Shown here in pieces: positions 17,833-27,399 of a DNA stretch of 64,000 nt. Every line of letters starts with the position of its first letter. Position 1 is the stretch's first letter. The notes beneath the pieces are model-generated. The model saw nothing but the letters and a program-made list of their open reading frames with translations, ran no database searches and had not been told where the DNA came from. The position numbers were made by a program, and so were the translations under genes. The DNA comes from Methanospirillum lacunae (GTDB lineage Archaea > Halobacteriota > Methanomicrobia > Methanomicrobiales > Methanospirillaceae), in assembly GCF_046195335.1 (NCBI RefSeq), contig NZ_CP176093.1; one strand, given 5' to 3'.

Positions 17833-18311
17833 CCAGATGGTTCCATCAATAGGAATCCAAAATTACCAGTCCCAGATGATGGTAAAAGACAGGAACAGTT
17901 TGAATAAAAAACTCATAAATGAGGATACGGAGGATAAAAACACCCATGAGGCGCTGTCTCAGGCTTGACCCCTGAAATGATGCTCAGATCGGAGCATTCA
18001 TGCGACACCTCAACAGGATTATCGATGTGATCAATGTTTCTGATATTCCTAATACTAAATCGGTCGAGTAAGAACTCTGATGTTTCAATAACAGCCGATC
18101 TGGAGTTATCAAAAATTTTCCTCATGGATTTATAAATGAGGGGACTCAACGACGGCTACACTGGATGTGGGGGTATCAGCAAACTATGGAAATAAAAAAT
18201 GATCAGGGCACTATTATGATCGCCATCCCGATCCTGAAGATTCAGTTCCCCGGCTTTTCCCATCTGGAATATTCTGATCTTAAAAAAAGAGATTGTCGCA
18301 GAGTGCTTTAA
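17833..18311. other. Gap after glgP with a possible gene fragment
   Basis: No full gene. On the plus strand 17976-18071 reads as a protein-like run ending FMRHLNRIIDVINVSDIPN followed by TKSVE and stop, with no good start. This could be a broken 3' gene end left by rearrangement next to the IS66 remnant. A minus-strand frame at 17913-18149 covers the same bases and looks less protein-like. Confidence 0.3.
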
Positions 18312-18320
18312 AAAATGTTA

Positions 18321-18732
18321 CTATTCGTCATAGGCCTTCTGTACATCTAAACCTTGGGTTTCCAAAGTTTCAGGGGTAAGGATTTGACCCGGCAACCATG
18401 GCTCTCCCATTGATGCCAAAATAAGTCCATCAATAATTGACACCTTTTGCTTTTTCATCGTAGAGATGTACCTTCGAAGTTTGCAAAACGTATCTGTCCC
18501 TTTGTTACTTCTGAAAGCATCAGATATTTTCATTTTTAAGTTTGGCCATTCCGATATCCCGCTCGGCTTGATTATTATCAAATGAACCAAAGGATCATAT
18601 AAAATCCGTAGAATATCATTCTGATGTTTATTTAATCGTTTAAGAAAATTTAGTGCAATAACCTGCTTTTTTCTCCCAGTCTTTTTTCCGGTATAGGGGG
18701 AGGTGGCTTTTCTGCAAAACCCTCTGCAACTA
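18321..18732 (-). pseudogene. IS66 transposase C-terminal fragment with compensating indels
   Basis: Same domain as copy 1. Relative to copy 1 a C is missing near 18590 (before the DNNQAERD region) and an A is gained near 18535, so the frame is lost and regained; a further shift lies near 18680. The ending GLDVQKAYDE replaces GLDVQKAYA. Confidence 0.8.
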
Positions 18733-18882
18733 GTTTCAGATAGGATTGACGCTATTTTTGAGTTTTTTATCTGGTACTACTAAGTCATCCTGTGATAAAA
18801 CTCGGCGGCTTTCTTAGGATTCACAAGAAGTGACCTAAGTTTTACGGCCCATTGTTGACCGGTTTATATGCAACAAATGCAG

Positions 18883-19380
18883 TCAATCTGAACCCATATT
18901 GGATTTTCTGTGTGATATAAGGGGGAAACTCTCCTTTATTGAGATTATTACACCGAGGGCAAGTACAGGCATATATCCGATGCGCAATGTTTGAACTTGT
19001 ATTTCAGGGATTTCCACATCCTGCCGTTCTTCTATAAAAAATTGATCATTCGTTGATAGAATAGAACTGCAGTGTGAGCAGAAATCAGATGTATAATCGA
19101 TCACATCATCTGGCTCATTTTTCGAGACCAAAGTTTTCCCTGGATGACCAGGTTGCCCTCCGGGTGGTTTTCCTGTCTTTTCACGAGAATTATGGTTTCT
19201 TTTGACCTTTTTATTTAATGGATTTTTTGAAGGAGGGATACTACTATTTGAACTGTTGAGGCTTAGACGGTTTTCGAGTTCTTGTACCCGGTGTTGTAAA
19301 TCAAGGTTGTTTGAAGTAAAGATTGATGATTTCGATAAGGCGAGGATGAGAATCTTCAATAATTCTTTTATCGTCCTCAC
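18883..19380 (-). pseudogene. IS66 transposase N-terminal fragment
   Basis: 165 codons of TnpC N-terminus (helical zipper, zinc finger, VEIPEIQVQT). It runs out of frame near 18895: the expected KIQYGFRLTAFVAY, like the family's QYG-R..A...Y motif, is readable one frame over up to about 18850. Confidence 0.8.
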
Positions 19381-19513
19381 TTAATTCCATAATTAGATCG
19401 TAAATAATACATTATCATTCATATTAATTAGATCTAACGGTAATTATGCCATAATTTTATAAAATGTAGGCCCAAAAAAAGAGAATAATATGGATAGCGT
19501 TGAGTAGTTACAT

Positions 19514-19993
19514 TTATGTCATAACTTTCTGAAACACAAACATGGCATCAGGACTTTTAGGATCATCTTTTCTGATAATGTTAAAACCACATTTATTCAC
19601 ATAAAAGTGTACATTTCTCACTAAACATGGTGGTGTTACTGTTGTCCAGGTTTTGGTATGCGGATATTTTTTTTCGATCTCAAGCCAGGCCTTATAGCCG
19701 ATTCCTTTGTCCAGGCAATTTAAATCAATAAATAACAGGTCTAAAATGTTGTTATTATCATCATTTATAATTACAACTGCACCCCCAATCATCCTCTCCC
19801 CCTGATAAAAAACTAAGGGAGTTGCATCTGGTTTTTCTAATATTCCATCTATTGAAGGAATATTTCCGTCATCATCTGCAACGCCAAAATCTTCAGGTAA
19901 ATCAGGGACAGATGCAGTAAATGTTTCTTCCATGATTCTTTTCGCTTCTTCGAAATTATCAGAGTTCATTGGCAATATAGTTAAATTCTGCAA
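19514..19993 (-). CDS. GNAT-family N-acetyltransferase
   Basis: A 159-residue protein with a GNAT layout: N-terminal helix (NFEEAKRIMEETF), central beta strands (MIGGAVVIINDDNNNILDLLFID), a weak acetyl-CoA pyrophosphate loop (DKGIGYKAWLEIEKKYP, in place of Q/RxxGxG/A), and a C-terminal FYVNKCGFNII strand where the conserved Tyr and Gly sit. Substrate unknown. It stands alone between the IS66 remnant and the chemoreceptor gene. An internal Met at codon 9 is an alternative start. Confidence 0.75.
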   Translation of the reverse strand: MQNLTILPMNSDNFEEAKRIMEETFTASVPDLPEDFGVADDDGNIPSIDGILEKPDATPLVFYQGERMIGGAVVIINDDNNNILDLLFIDLNCLDKGIGYKAWLEIEKKYPHTKTWTTVTPPCLVRNVHFYVNKCGFNIIRKDDPKSPDAMFVFQKVMT

Positions 19994-20160
19994 AATATCT
20001 CAAAAACTATATATTTTCGAAGATAAGGCTTTTCTCTCATAAAAAGGAAATCAATTAAAAATTCCATATTATTTCTAAATCAACACACGAAACACCGGAC
20101 AAAATGAATAAAATGTTAAAGATCATCTGGAAAATGAACCTTAAGCCTGATGACCAGATA

Positions 20161-20177
20161 CAAAAAAAACAAAAAAC
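20161..20177 (-). terminator. Poly-T terminator of chemoreceptor gene
   Basis: On the minus strand, T6 and T8 tracts separated by one G lie directly after the chemoreceptor stop. Confidence 0.5.
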
Positions 20178-20181
20178 AATT

Positions 20182-22665
20182 CTACGAAATTATGAATTTT
20201 TTCAGCTCTCCAGCAATACTCTGAATGGAAAGAGTAGATTCATGAATTGCCATCACAATTTTATTCAGACTTGCATTGATCTCTTCTGTTGCGCCAGATG
20301 ATCCTGCTGCTTCTTTTGCAGTCTCTTTTGCCATCTTTTCAACTTCCATGACATGATTAATAATCCGGCCAACCGATTCTGCCTGCTCCTCAGTGGCCTT
20401 TGCCACTAGTACAAGATTCGTATTTGCACTTGTGATGACCCCGGTTATCTCTTTGAATATTCCAAGCATTTCATGAACAGAGACATTACCGGATTGGACC
20501 TCTTTAGAAGAAACATCAACAGAATCAGATACAACTAAGGATTTTTCCTGCAATCTTCCGATTATTGTGGTAATATTTTCTGCTGATTTCTGTGACTCAA
20601 CTGCAAGTGACTTAACCTCTTCAGCAACAACTGCAAAGCCTCTCCCATATTCACCAGCTCTGGCTGCTTCTATCGCTGCATTAAGAGCAAGAAGGTTGGT
20701 CTGCTCTGAAATATCTGTAATTAATTCAACAATACTTCCAATCTCATCCATCTGACTGGTAATATCTTTGATAATGCTCGTAGTTGTATCAAATGATTGG
20801 ATAATTCCCTCCATACCCTTTTCTGCATTTTGTGCGAACGAAACACCTTTTTCAGAAAGGGTAACTGCCTGGTTTGTGTATAAACTGGCCTGATGAGCTT
20901 TTCCATCTACATCCCCTACTGTATGAGACAGATCATTCATCACAGCCAAAATTTCAACTATCCCGTTCCCACTAAACTCAGCACATGAACTTACAGATGA
21001 TGAACTTTCAGCAAGAGAATTCATGGATCTGGCAATCTCATCAACCCGTTTATTACTTTTTTCCATCTGGCTTTCAAGTTTTTCAACTTCGTCCTGAATC
21101 CCACCAATGGCCTCAGAGCCTCTCATCCCGATCTGGTTTAAAGTCTCTTTAAAGAGGATAAAATCTCCTTTAACAGGAACATGCTCATCCATCCTGACAG
21201 AGTAATGACCCTCTGCATAATGATTTGCAACCCGCATTGCTTCATGTACCGGATTAATAACAGATTCTAAGGATTTATTCAGGTCATGAACAATTATTTT
21301 GAAATCTCCAACAAATTTCCCGTCATCTCCCCTGACCGACAGATCACCATCAGATGAACGGATTGCAAGGTCATGAATAACTGATGTCAGATCTTTTATT
21401 GTCGTCTGCATATGAACAAGAGACTGACCGAGGACATCTTTCTCTGATGAGGCATGATACGTAAAATTCAGATCACCTGCAGATATTTTTTCTACAATGG
21501 CAGATTTTTGTTGGAGACTAGATTGAAGTTCACGAAATGCATCTGCCAGTTTACCGGTCTCATCCCTGGAAGTATGCTGTATCGGTACAGTAAGATCTCC
21601 TTCTGCCAGCCTTCTAGAGAGATCTGTCATAGCAACGATTGGATATGATATCTTCCGGGATTTATAATACAGCAGAATAAGACCGATAATGATCAGGATA
21701 ATACCGATAATTACCTGATTTCGCATTGCTGTGTATGCCTCATTATACAAAACACCGGACGGAGCAGAGATTATAATATACCAGGGAGTGTCAGTATTTC
21801 CAACAATCACCGGATTTATTAGATGAATCTGATCACCAACAATGGTTAACCCTGATCCTGATTTGATCTCTTTCAACATTGCATCTGAAGCATTTTTACC
21901 GATCAGTTCAGGATGATTTGTGCTTCCGGTTACAATCCCCTGGTTACTCACAATGGTCATCGTTTGATTCAGGGGATCTCCTTTAAATTGATCTGCAAGG
22001 CTTTGCATATAATCAATGGGTGTATCGGCAGTCACAATACCGACAAATTTTCCCTCAACGACAATAGGGGAGACTACTGTTGTCATAAAAACGTCCTTGC
22101 CCTGGACAGGGTAGACATACGGTTCAGTCAGGGTGTTATTGTGTGTATTTTTTGGAACCAGGTAATAATCGCCTGCACCCGGGGTATCATAGTCCACCAG
22201 AGGTTCAAGAGCAATATTGCCTGTCTGACCCTTACTCCAGTATGGAATAAATCTCCCGGTTCCATCATGGCCGGTTTTATTGACAAAGTCGCGATCAGCT
22301 CCATCAAAAGCGTTTGGTTCCCATCCGGTTGACATGCCAATGACCTTGTCACTGGAGCTCAGAGACTGTCGTAGCATAGAATTGACAAGATCCCTGCTCA
22401 CCGAGAGGTTCTGATTCTTGATACCGGTGAGTGCATTGGCCAGATTTGTAACCATTTGCAGGTTTTTATCAAGAGAATCTGACACCTTGAGTGCATATGA
22501 CTCTGAAGAGTCCATGAGTTCATGTGTTGACTCTTGGAGGACAAGTTGATAGATACTAAATGAAGACAGACAGATAAGGACTCCGGCTACGAGTAAGAGA
22601 GAAATAGCACCCCAGATGAGAATTTGTCCCTGAATAGTATGTGAACGTTCTATAAGTGAATTCAT
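20182..22665 (-). CDS. Methyl-accepting chemotaxis protein with Cache sensor
   Basis: Transmembrane chemoreceptor of about 827 residues. TM1 near residues 13-35, extracellular dCache-type domain about 40-315, TM2 (IIGIILIIIGLILLYY) about 318-335, HAMP domains, then the signalling domain with the hairpin tip EQTNLLALNAAIEAARAGE and the flanking GRGFAVVAEEVKSLA. Output is to CheA/CheW encoded elsewhere. I prefer ATG 22665, which puts TM1 near the N-terminus; ATG 22734 would add 23 residues. No chemotaxis kinase adjoins, but cheC lies 2.7 kb away. Confidence 0.92.
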   Translation of the reverse strand: MNSLIERSHTIQGQILIWGAISLLLVAGVLICLSSFSIYQLVLQESTHELMDSSESYALKVSDSLDKNLQMVTNLANALTGIKNQNLSVSRDLVNSMLRQSLSSSDKVIGMSTGWEPNAFDGADRDFVNKTGHDGTGRFIPYWSKGQTGNIALEPLVDYDTPGAGDYYLVPKNTHNNTLTEPYVYPVQGKDVFMTTVVSPIVVEGKFVGIVTADTPIDYMQSLADQFKGDPLNQTMTIVSNQGIVTGSTNHPELIGKNASDAMLKEIKSGSGLTIVGDQIHLINPVIVGNTDTPWYIIISAPSGVLYNEAYTAMRNQVIIGIILIIIGLILLYYKSRKISYPIVAMTDLSRRLAEGDLTVPIQHTSRDETGKLADAFRELQSSLQQKSAIVEKISAGDLNFTYHASSEKDVLGQSLVHMQTTIKDLTSVIHDLAIRSSDGDLSVRGDDGKFVGDFKIIVHDLNKSLESVINPVHEAMRVANHYAEGHYSVRMDEHVPVKGDFILFKETLNQIGMRGSEAIGGIQDEVEKLESQMEKSNKRVDEIARSMNSLAESSSSVSSCAEFSGNGIVEILAVMNDLSHTVGDVDGKAHQASLYTNQAVTLSEKGVSFAQNAEKGMEGIIQSFDTTTSIIKDITSQMDEIGSIVELITDISEQTNLLALNAAIEAARAGEYGRGFAVVAEEVKSLAVESQKSAENITTIIGRLQEKSLVVSDSVDVSSKEVQSGNVSVHEMLGIFKEITGVITSANTNLVLVAKATEEQAESVGRIINHVMEVEKMAKETAKEAAGSSGATEEINASLNKIVMAIHESTLSIQSIAGELKKFIIS

Positions 22666-23107
22666 GATTTCCCTTTTTTTAAGAAGATATCCAAACCAGT
22701 AATCAGTCGATTTTCTCTGAGCCTTAACTCCCATCCTCTAAAGAAACCGGGGATCACTGTTATCGATATAATTAATAAATTACTTTATTCTAAATACTAT
22801 GACTAAGAATTTCTATGTAATATTTATAATAATTATCGATACGAATTTATTGTAGAATATTGAGAATATTGATTTACAATAGCACTGACTTTTTGAAGCG
22901 AGTCCCATGAATTTATAAACCAAAACTGATGATTCAGTTACATGACAAAATGATTCTGCATTGTTCTTTAAGAATAAAATTACTCAAATCAAAGATCTAA
23001 TAGGATATCTCGGTCAAAATATAACAATAAAAAAATATACCAATAATCACAGTCTCATTGAGAGGTACTGCACAACTTGTTAGTCTCCATAATTCCCAAT
23101 AATAGAT
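22666..23107. other. AT-rich intergenic region
   Basis: Divergent promoter region between the chemoreceptor and a secreted protein gene. AT-rich, no gene or repeat that I can support. Confidence 0.5.
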
Positions 23108-23695
23108 ATGCAGATCCCTGATATCCTATGTAAAAACCAAATGTTTCTGGCAGTAAATATTCTCATTTTCTCTATCCTTTTCTTGTGTCCTTCAACAACC
23201 GCTGTTACAAATTCAGGATGGCAACCGGTTAATGTGACATCATGGGCCCAGGTTGATATCCCCCCTGGATGGACTTACGGAGATATTACCACTGATCCAT
23301 TTGATTCTGATAAAACAACTCTTGAGGCAAAATCCCCGGATGGATCAGCAACTCTCCAATATCTTTTTGATCACGATACTAACCAGGCATCTCCCGGAGA
23401 TCTCAGCAGAACCCAGGATAAGTACATGAATCAGCAGGGTTTCTGTCTCTGCCAGGAAAGACCGTCATTTACCGAAACTAATGGAAACACAGCAATGAAA
23501 CAGACATATATCAAAGGCACTGACGACGGAGCTGTTGTCTGTTCTGGAGCATACCCGGGTTGGGGAAGGTACCAGTATGCACTCCTCATGAATGGACGAA
23601 GTGCAGTCAGTACCTATTACGATGATCTCCCTGATGATGTTGCAGACCATATCAGACAGATCAAAGTTGAAACCAATTCTACAAAAGAATCATAA
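23108..23695 (+). CDS. Secreted protein of unknown function, paralogue A
   Basis: A 195-residue exported protein with an N-terminal hydrophobic signal (about residues 13-32). No named family recognised. Shared with the protein at 24341-24931: SWAQVDIPPGWT, a QDKYMNQQGF stretch followed by a cysteine, and YIKGTDDGA..YPGWG.YQY. The pattern suggests a compact folded domain of about 160 residues similar to PsbP-like or DUF1795-like exported proteins, which is only a suggestion. It ends in a charged tail. Confidence 0.75.
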   Translation: MQIPDILCKNQMFLAVNILIFSILFLCPSTTAVTNSGWQPVNVTSWAQVDIPPGWTYGDITTDPFDSDKTTLEAKSPDGSATLQYLFDHDTNQASPGDLSRTQDKYMNQQGFCLCQERPSFTETNGNTAMKQTYIKGTDDGAVVCSGAYPGWGRYQYALLMNGRSAVSTYYDDLPDDVADHIRQIKVETNSTKES

Positions 23696-24340
23696 TCAGG
23701 AATTATCCACCTGATTTATTTATTAAACGTTGATCGCTCAAACGAGCCAAAATCAATAGAAGTAAAAAACAATGGAGGATCAGTCCATTGTGGAAATATT
23801 TGCAGAGGGAGTGAATCAGTCAGGCCGGACAGGATTGAGGGGTTATACGGCACGGATGTAGGAGGACATTGTGGGGTATTACTCAGGAGGTTTCCTGTCA
23901 GGGTTAGACAGGCAGGGTGTTTGGGTTTGTCCGTAGCCCGCATGTTCTCCCTATGACATACATACGTTGTCTGAAACACCGTATAAAGGATTACGAGGAA
24001 ACGAATATAACATAGTTTCATTGAAAATTACCATCACATCACTCACAAAAATATTTCCAATACTAAATGAGAGGCTGAATAAATTTTTTGACATGGACTA
24101 CTCGTTGCATCTGGTTTCAGGCACTAAAATTTTGAAACATGTTCATCATATTTTGCAACTCAATAAATGAAAGAAGACCTGATTTATTGTTGCAACCGGT
24201 TGCAACGAACTTTTTCCAATGGCTGACAAGACCTCTTGCTATTCAAAAAAAAATGAGACAGAATTCAAACGCGGCACATCAAAAATAATATCTGACTACC
24301 TGTCTCGAATCTGATAACCAGAACCCCGACCTCCTACAGG
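23696..24340. other. Intergenic region between convergent paralogues
   Basis: About 645 bases between two convergent genes. Short frames on both strands do not look like proteins. It carries the 18-bp palindrome at 24189-24206. Confidence 0.5.
24189..24206. promoter_or_regulatory. 18-bp perfect palindrome
   Basis: GTTGCAACCGGTTGCAAC is identical to its reverse complement and is made of GTTGCAAC twice around a CCGG-centred axis. It lies between two convergent genes, not at a promoter that I can see. A protein-binding site or a recombination site are both possible. Confidence 0.4.
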
Positions 24341-24931
24341 TCAGGCGGGTAAACTGGTATTCACCGGTTTTATATGCCCGATAATTTGTGGAGGGATAGA
24401 TTCATAATATTGTTTGACTGCTTCAGGACCTTCCATGACCAGAATATAATGTCCAACCCCCCATCCAGGATATGTTATCGTTCCAATCACGGCTGCATCA
24501 TCACTACCCCGGACGTATGTTTGGCGATATGCGGTGTGATCCAGACTTTCTTCCCTTACAGGTTCTTTGGTTTGACAGATGCGAAATCCAAGTTGACTCA
24601 TATACCTATTTTGAAATTGCTGGATTTCGTTGATACTCATAGGATCTGGACTATGCGTCAGAATATAGGTAAGCCGGGAATTCATATCAGGAGAGATAGC
24701 CTTGATGGTTACATCATCTGGTTTCACTGTCTCATTTGAATCCACAGAAACACTCCAACCTGCAGGCATATCTGCCTGAACCCATGATCTTGCCTCTGAA
24801 GGCTGCCACATTTCAGCGATTGAACTACAGGGGATGAATCCCAATAATATTACCATAAACAGGAGAATACCCTTGATATTACAAAATCGTAGAATACCAG
24901 CAATTTTTTCGGGAAAAACCCTGAACCGCAT
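24341..24931 (-). CDS. Secreted protein of unknown function, paralogue B
   Basis: A 196-residue exported protein with a signal segment about residues 18-38. It matches paralogue A (23108-23695) along its length: SWVQADMPAGWS, QNRYMSQLGFRICQ, YVRGSDDAAVIG.ITYPGWGVGHY and a final I..HIK. One cysteine (Cys in RICQ/CLCQ) is kept in both. The pair is convergent rather than tandem, so the duplication was followed by inversion or the two arrived separately. Confidence 0.75.
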   Translation of the reverse strand: MRFRVFPEKIAGILRFCNIKGILLFMVILLGFIPCSSIAEMWQPSEARSWVQADMPAGWSVSVDSNETVKPDDVTIKAISPDMNSRLTYILTHSPDPMSINEIQQFQNRYMSQLGFRICQTKEPVREESLDHTAYRQTYVRGSDDAAVIGTITYPGWGVGHYILVMEGPEAVKQYYESIPPQIIGHIKPVNTSLPA

Positions 24932-25336
24932 AAATCATTTTTGTCACCGTGGGGTATACTCCTTGTGTCCATACAGAGCTCAAGGCATAAAGAAAAGTTT
25001 TCAATTATGTATATAGAATGTATCTCATCCGGGATCGTATATGCTTCCTGAATTAATTTCTGACTATCACAACGAAACAATGTAATAAAGATAAAATTTT
25101 ACTGCAGGTGGATCATTTCCCTCAATAGGATTTTTGAAAACTATATCGAAATATCAGTAATCCGGGATCATTTTTCAACATTGATCAGATTTAATTATTC
25201 AGTTCAACAATTAAAATAATTGAAACCGGAAAACCTTTTCCTGGAACACTACATTCTCTCTGACACTCAACAGAACAGATACGAACTTCACAGAATAGAA
25301 CATAGGTAGTTTGGATATATAGAGACAGGAATACAT
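24932..25336. other. Intergenic region before cheC
   Basis: No gene seen. The decamer ATCCGGGATC occurs twice (near 25028 and 25160); it is nearly self-complementary and could be a regulator site or chance. Confidence 0.35.
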
Positions 25337-25990
25337 ATGACCTCAGAAGTATCAACTGACGGAACTATCCTTCTTTCAAAAGACCAATCAGAAGAGATCT
25401 GGGAACTTGGGAATGCAGGAGCACAGAATGCTGCTGCAGTGCTCTCAACCCTCCTTAACCAGAAGGTTACCATCAGTCTTCCTTCAATTTCGGTGGTGAA
25501 CTTAAGCAATCTTCAGGAGCATATTGACGACACCCTTGCAGCGATGGTAATCTTTCAGATAAAAGGACAGGTAACAAGTGGAGGATCACTTGTTTTGCAT
25601 GTCCCAAAACCTTCAATTCTCAGACTCTCCCATATCATGCTTGGACAGCCTGAAAACGACAGGGAAATCGACGAGATGGATAAAAGCATGCTTCACGAGG
25701 TTGGCAACATCATGATGTCATCATATCTGGATGCCTGTGCCACTCTTCTCTCTATTATTCTCCTCCCGTCACCACCATCCATGACTATCGATATGGCACA
25801 TGCTATCCTAGAATCTATCATCGCAACTCATGAGGTGGATGACAATGCAGACCAGGTTCTCTTCTTCAAAACCGAGATGAGTTGTGCAGATGAGGAGATA
25901 GATGCCGAATTATTTCTGCTTCCTAGCCATGCCCTTCTAAAAGAACTCCTCGAACGATTCAGAAAAGTCAGATCTGAAAATAAAGGATAA
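25337..25990 (+). CDS. cheC: CheC-family CheY-P phosphatase
   Basis: Dephosphorylates CheY-P in archaeal and Bacillus-type chemotaxis. Two copies of the family active-site helix are present: ELGN near residues 27-30 with a Pro 23 positions after the Asn, and SMLHEVGN near residue 120 with a Pro at the same distance. Both copies keep the E..N pair, so both phosphatase sites look competent. 217 residues, normal length. It stands near two chemoreceptor genes, but no cheA, cheY or cheD is in the window. Confidence 0.9.
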   Translation: MTSEVSTDGTILLSKDQSEEIWELGNAGAQNAAAVLSTLLNQKVTISLPSISVVNLSNLQEHIDDTLAAMVIFQIKGQVTSGGSLVLHVPKPSILRLSHIMLGQPENDREIDEMDKSMLHEVGNIMMSSYLDACATLLSIILLPSPPSMTIDMAHAILESIIATHEVDDNADQVLFFKTEMSCADEEIDAELFLLPSHALLKELLERFRKVRSENKG

Positions 25991-26017
25991 CAGATATACA
26001 GATTATCAGAAAGCCAA

Positions 26018-26323
26018 TCAGCTCTGACCCAGTCGGCCACATGAGGGATACCCTGACCGCGAACAGGCTTTCTGACATCCTAGTTTCTGTCCCTGACAAC
26101 CAACTGATCCACCTAATTGACATCTGGCAGAGATCTGATCATCATTTTTACAGCACTTTGATTCTCCAAACGCCTTTCCACTTGAGGTATACTTTTTCTG
26201 GATTTTTTCTGTATCAACCGCTTTTACTGGAATAAGAGAACTGGCAATGATCCAGCCGACGACTGCAACTACAAGGAGTAGACCGACAATAATGAGAATC
26301 CGGTCGGTTTTATGTTGTTCCAT
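26018..26323 (-). CDS. Small membrane-anchored cysteine-rich protein
   Basis: A 101-residue frame with one clear membrane helix (residues 8-31) after a short basic-acidic N-terminus, then a Lys-rich linker and eight Cys in the last 45 residues, in patterns such as KCCKND and GCQ.QKLGCQKAC. The Cys-rich part could bind metal or form disulfides outside the cell. No family recognised. The tail is less convincing than the N-terminal half, and a plus-strand frame overlaps it. Confidence 0.5.
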   Translation of the reverse strand: MEQHKTDRILIIVGLLLVVAVVGWIIASSLIPVKAVDTEKIQKKYTSSGKAFGESKCCKNDDQISARCQLGGSVGCQGQKLGCQKACSRSGYPSCGRLGQS

Positions 26324-26482
26324 AGTATTAATCTATGAAAGGCTATGCAAAAGCATTTGTCGTAGACTGAGCTACACATTGAATGTCTGCATAACACCCG
26401 GATTCCTGTTCGATTAGCCACAGAACACTTACCCGGGGGAGACTACAAACATTCTCTTTTATCCAGGACAATAAAAAAAGGG

Positions 26483-27163
26483 TTACTGGTTACCACTCTC
26501 ATACACGAGAGCCAGGTACCGTGCTTCAAAGATGGTGAATACAACCGAAACAAAGAACATGATAATAAATCCAAGATATGGAATTTCCGTAACGAGATTA
26601 AAGAAAATGCCTACTACAAAACTTATTACCCACAGAACAACTGAAGCAAGAAGATATGAACCCCACCCAATCTCACGAATAGTTTGCAGAATTGCTGAGA
26701 AATTGAATGCTTCCATGAAAGATTCTGTTCGTGCCATTCGTATAATCCCAATGGATGAGATGAGGACGGTAATAATTCCCAGGATGAATATGAGAAGGCT
26801 ACTACCAATTATTGGGAATATGTAGGGTGCAAGATCATGTAAATTAAAATGAAATTCACCGCCGGCGGCAATCTTGGAGAAGATACTCATGCCAATGGCC
26901 ATGAAAGAAACTACTGTGACAATGAGGACCGGAATAAAGTACACACAGATTGCTACGAGGTACTTCAGACCATTCACAAAGAGTTTTCCAAAGTTCTCTA
27001 CCTCTGGTGGAGGAGTCTTTCCCCGGTAAATCTCTAGTGTATATCCCATCATGAGAGGGAAGATGATCGACATAATGGTAAGAAGAATCCACCGTTTCCA
27101 CTGCTGCCATACCGACTCTTTCGTATAATCGATTGAGTCCCGAATTGCTGATCCAATATCCAT
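26483..27163 (-). CDS. DUF4013-type integral membrane protein
   Basis: A 226-residue protein with about five membrane segments and the DUF4013 layout: an amphipathic N-terminus (GSAIRDSIDYTKES), a GKTPPPEVENFGKLFVNGLKY loop, and a C-terminal FEARYLALVYE. These proteins are common in methanogens and of unknown role. It is a single gene divergent from the PadR operon that begins at 27400. Confidence 0.82.
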   Translation of the reverse strand: MDIGSAIRDSIDYTKESVWQQWKRWILLTIMSIIFPLMMGYTLEIYRGKTPPPEVENFGKLFVNGLKYLVAICVYFIPVLIVTVVSFMAIGMSIFSKIAAGGEFHFNLHDLAPYIFPIIGSSLLIFILGIITVLISSIGIIRMARTESFMEAFNFSAILQTIREIGWGSYLLASVVLWVISFVVGIFFNLVTEIPYLGFIIMFFVSVVFTIFEARYLALVYESGNQ

Positions 27164-27399
27164 AATGCTCTACCATCCGAAGTTTTGTATGACTGACATT
27201 TAATGATATTCTATCAGGAACAGGATAATTCGGAAGAAGATACCGAAATTAAGCCCACAAATCATTTAATATCAGTAAGTACAAGGATTATTCACTATCT
27301 TTCAATGCAAGATACTACTAAAATGATGGAACCTGTCACTAATCAGAATTATGAAACAAAAAAGCCGTTCTTCGGGGATGCGCATGAAGGGAGAAACCG
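27164..27399. promoter_or_regulatory. Divergent promoter region with imperfect inverted repeat
   Basis: Between the DUF4013 gene and the PadR operon. ACTATCTT and AAGATACT (about 27296-27318) form an inverted repeat with one mismatch, a possible PadR operator. GGGAG precedes the PadR start. Confidence 0.3.

Larger units (their letters stand above)
18312..19383 (-). mobile_element. IS66-type element, copy 2, internally deleted
   Basis: N-terminal part of the transposase at 18883-19380 and C-terminal part at 18321-18732 on the same strand, with the catalytic middle missing. The N-terminal part has the leucine-zipper-like LQHRVQELENRLSLNSSNSS, a PPSKNP stretch, a GQPGHPGKTL motif and a C..C zinc finger (CSHCSS), all typical of IS66 TnpC. 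The C-terminal part nearly repeats copy 1. Terminal inverted repeats and target duplications were not resolved. Confidence 0.85.

Noticed and set aside
17913..18149. Minus-strand 78-codon frame after glgP
   Set aside because: No start signal or family; a more protein-like plus-strand fragment covers the same bases, and neither is convincing as a gene.
18312..19383. Active IS66 element
   Set aside because: The catalytic middle is missing and both remaining parts are frameshifted.
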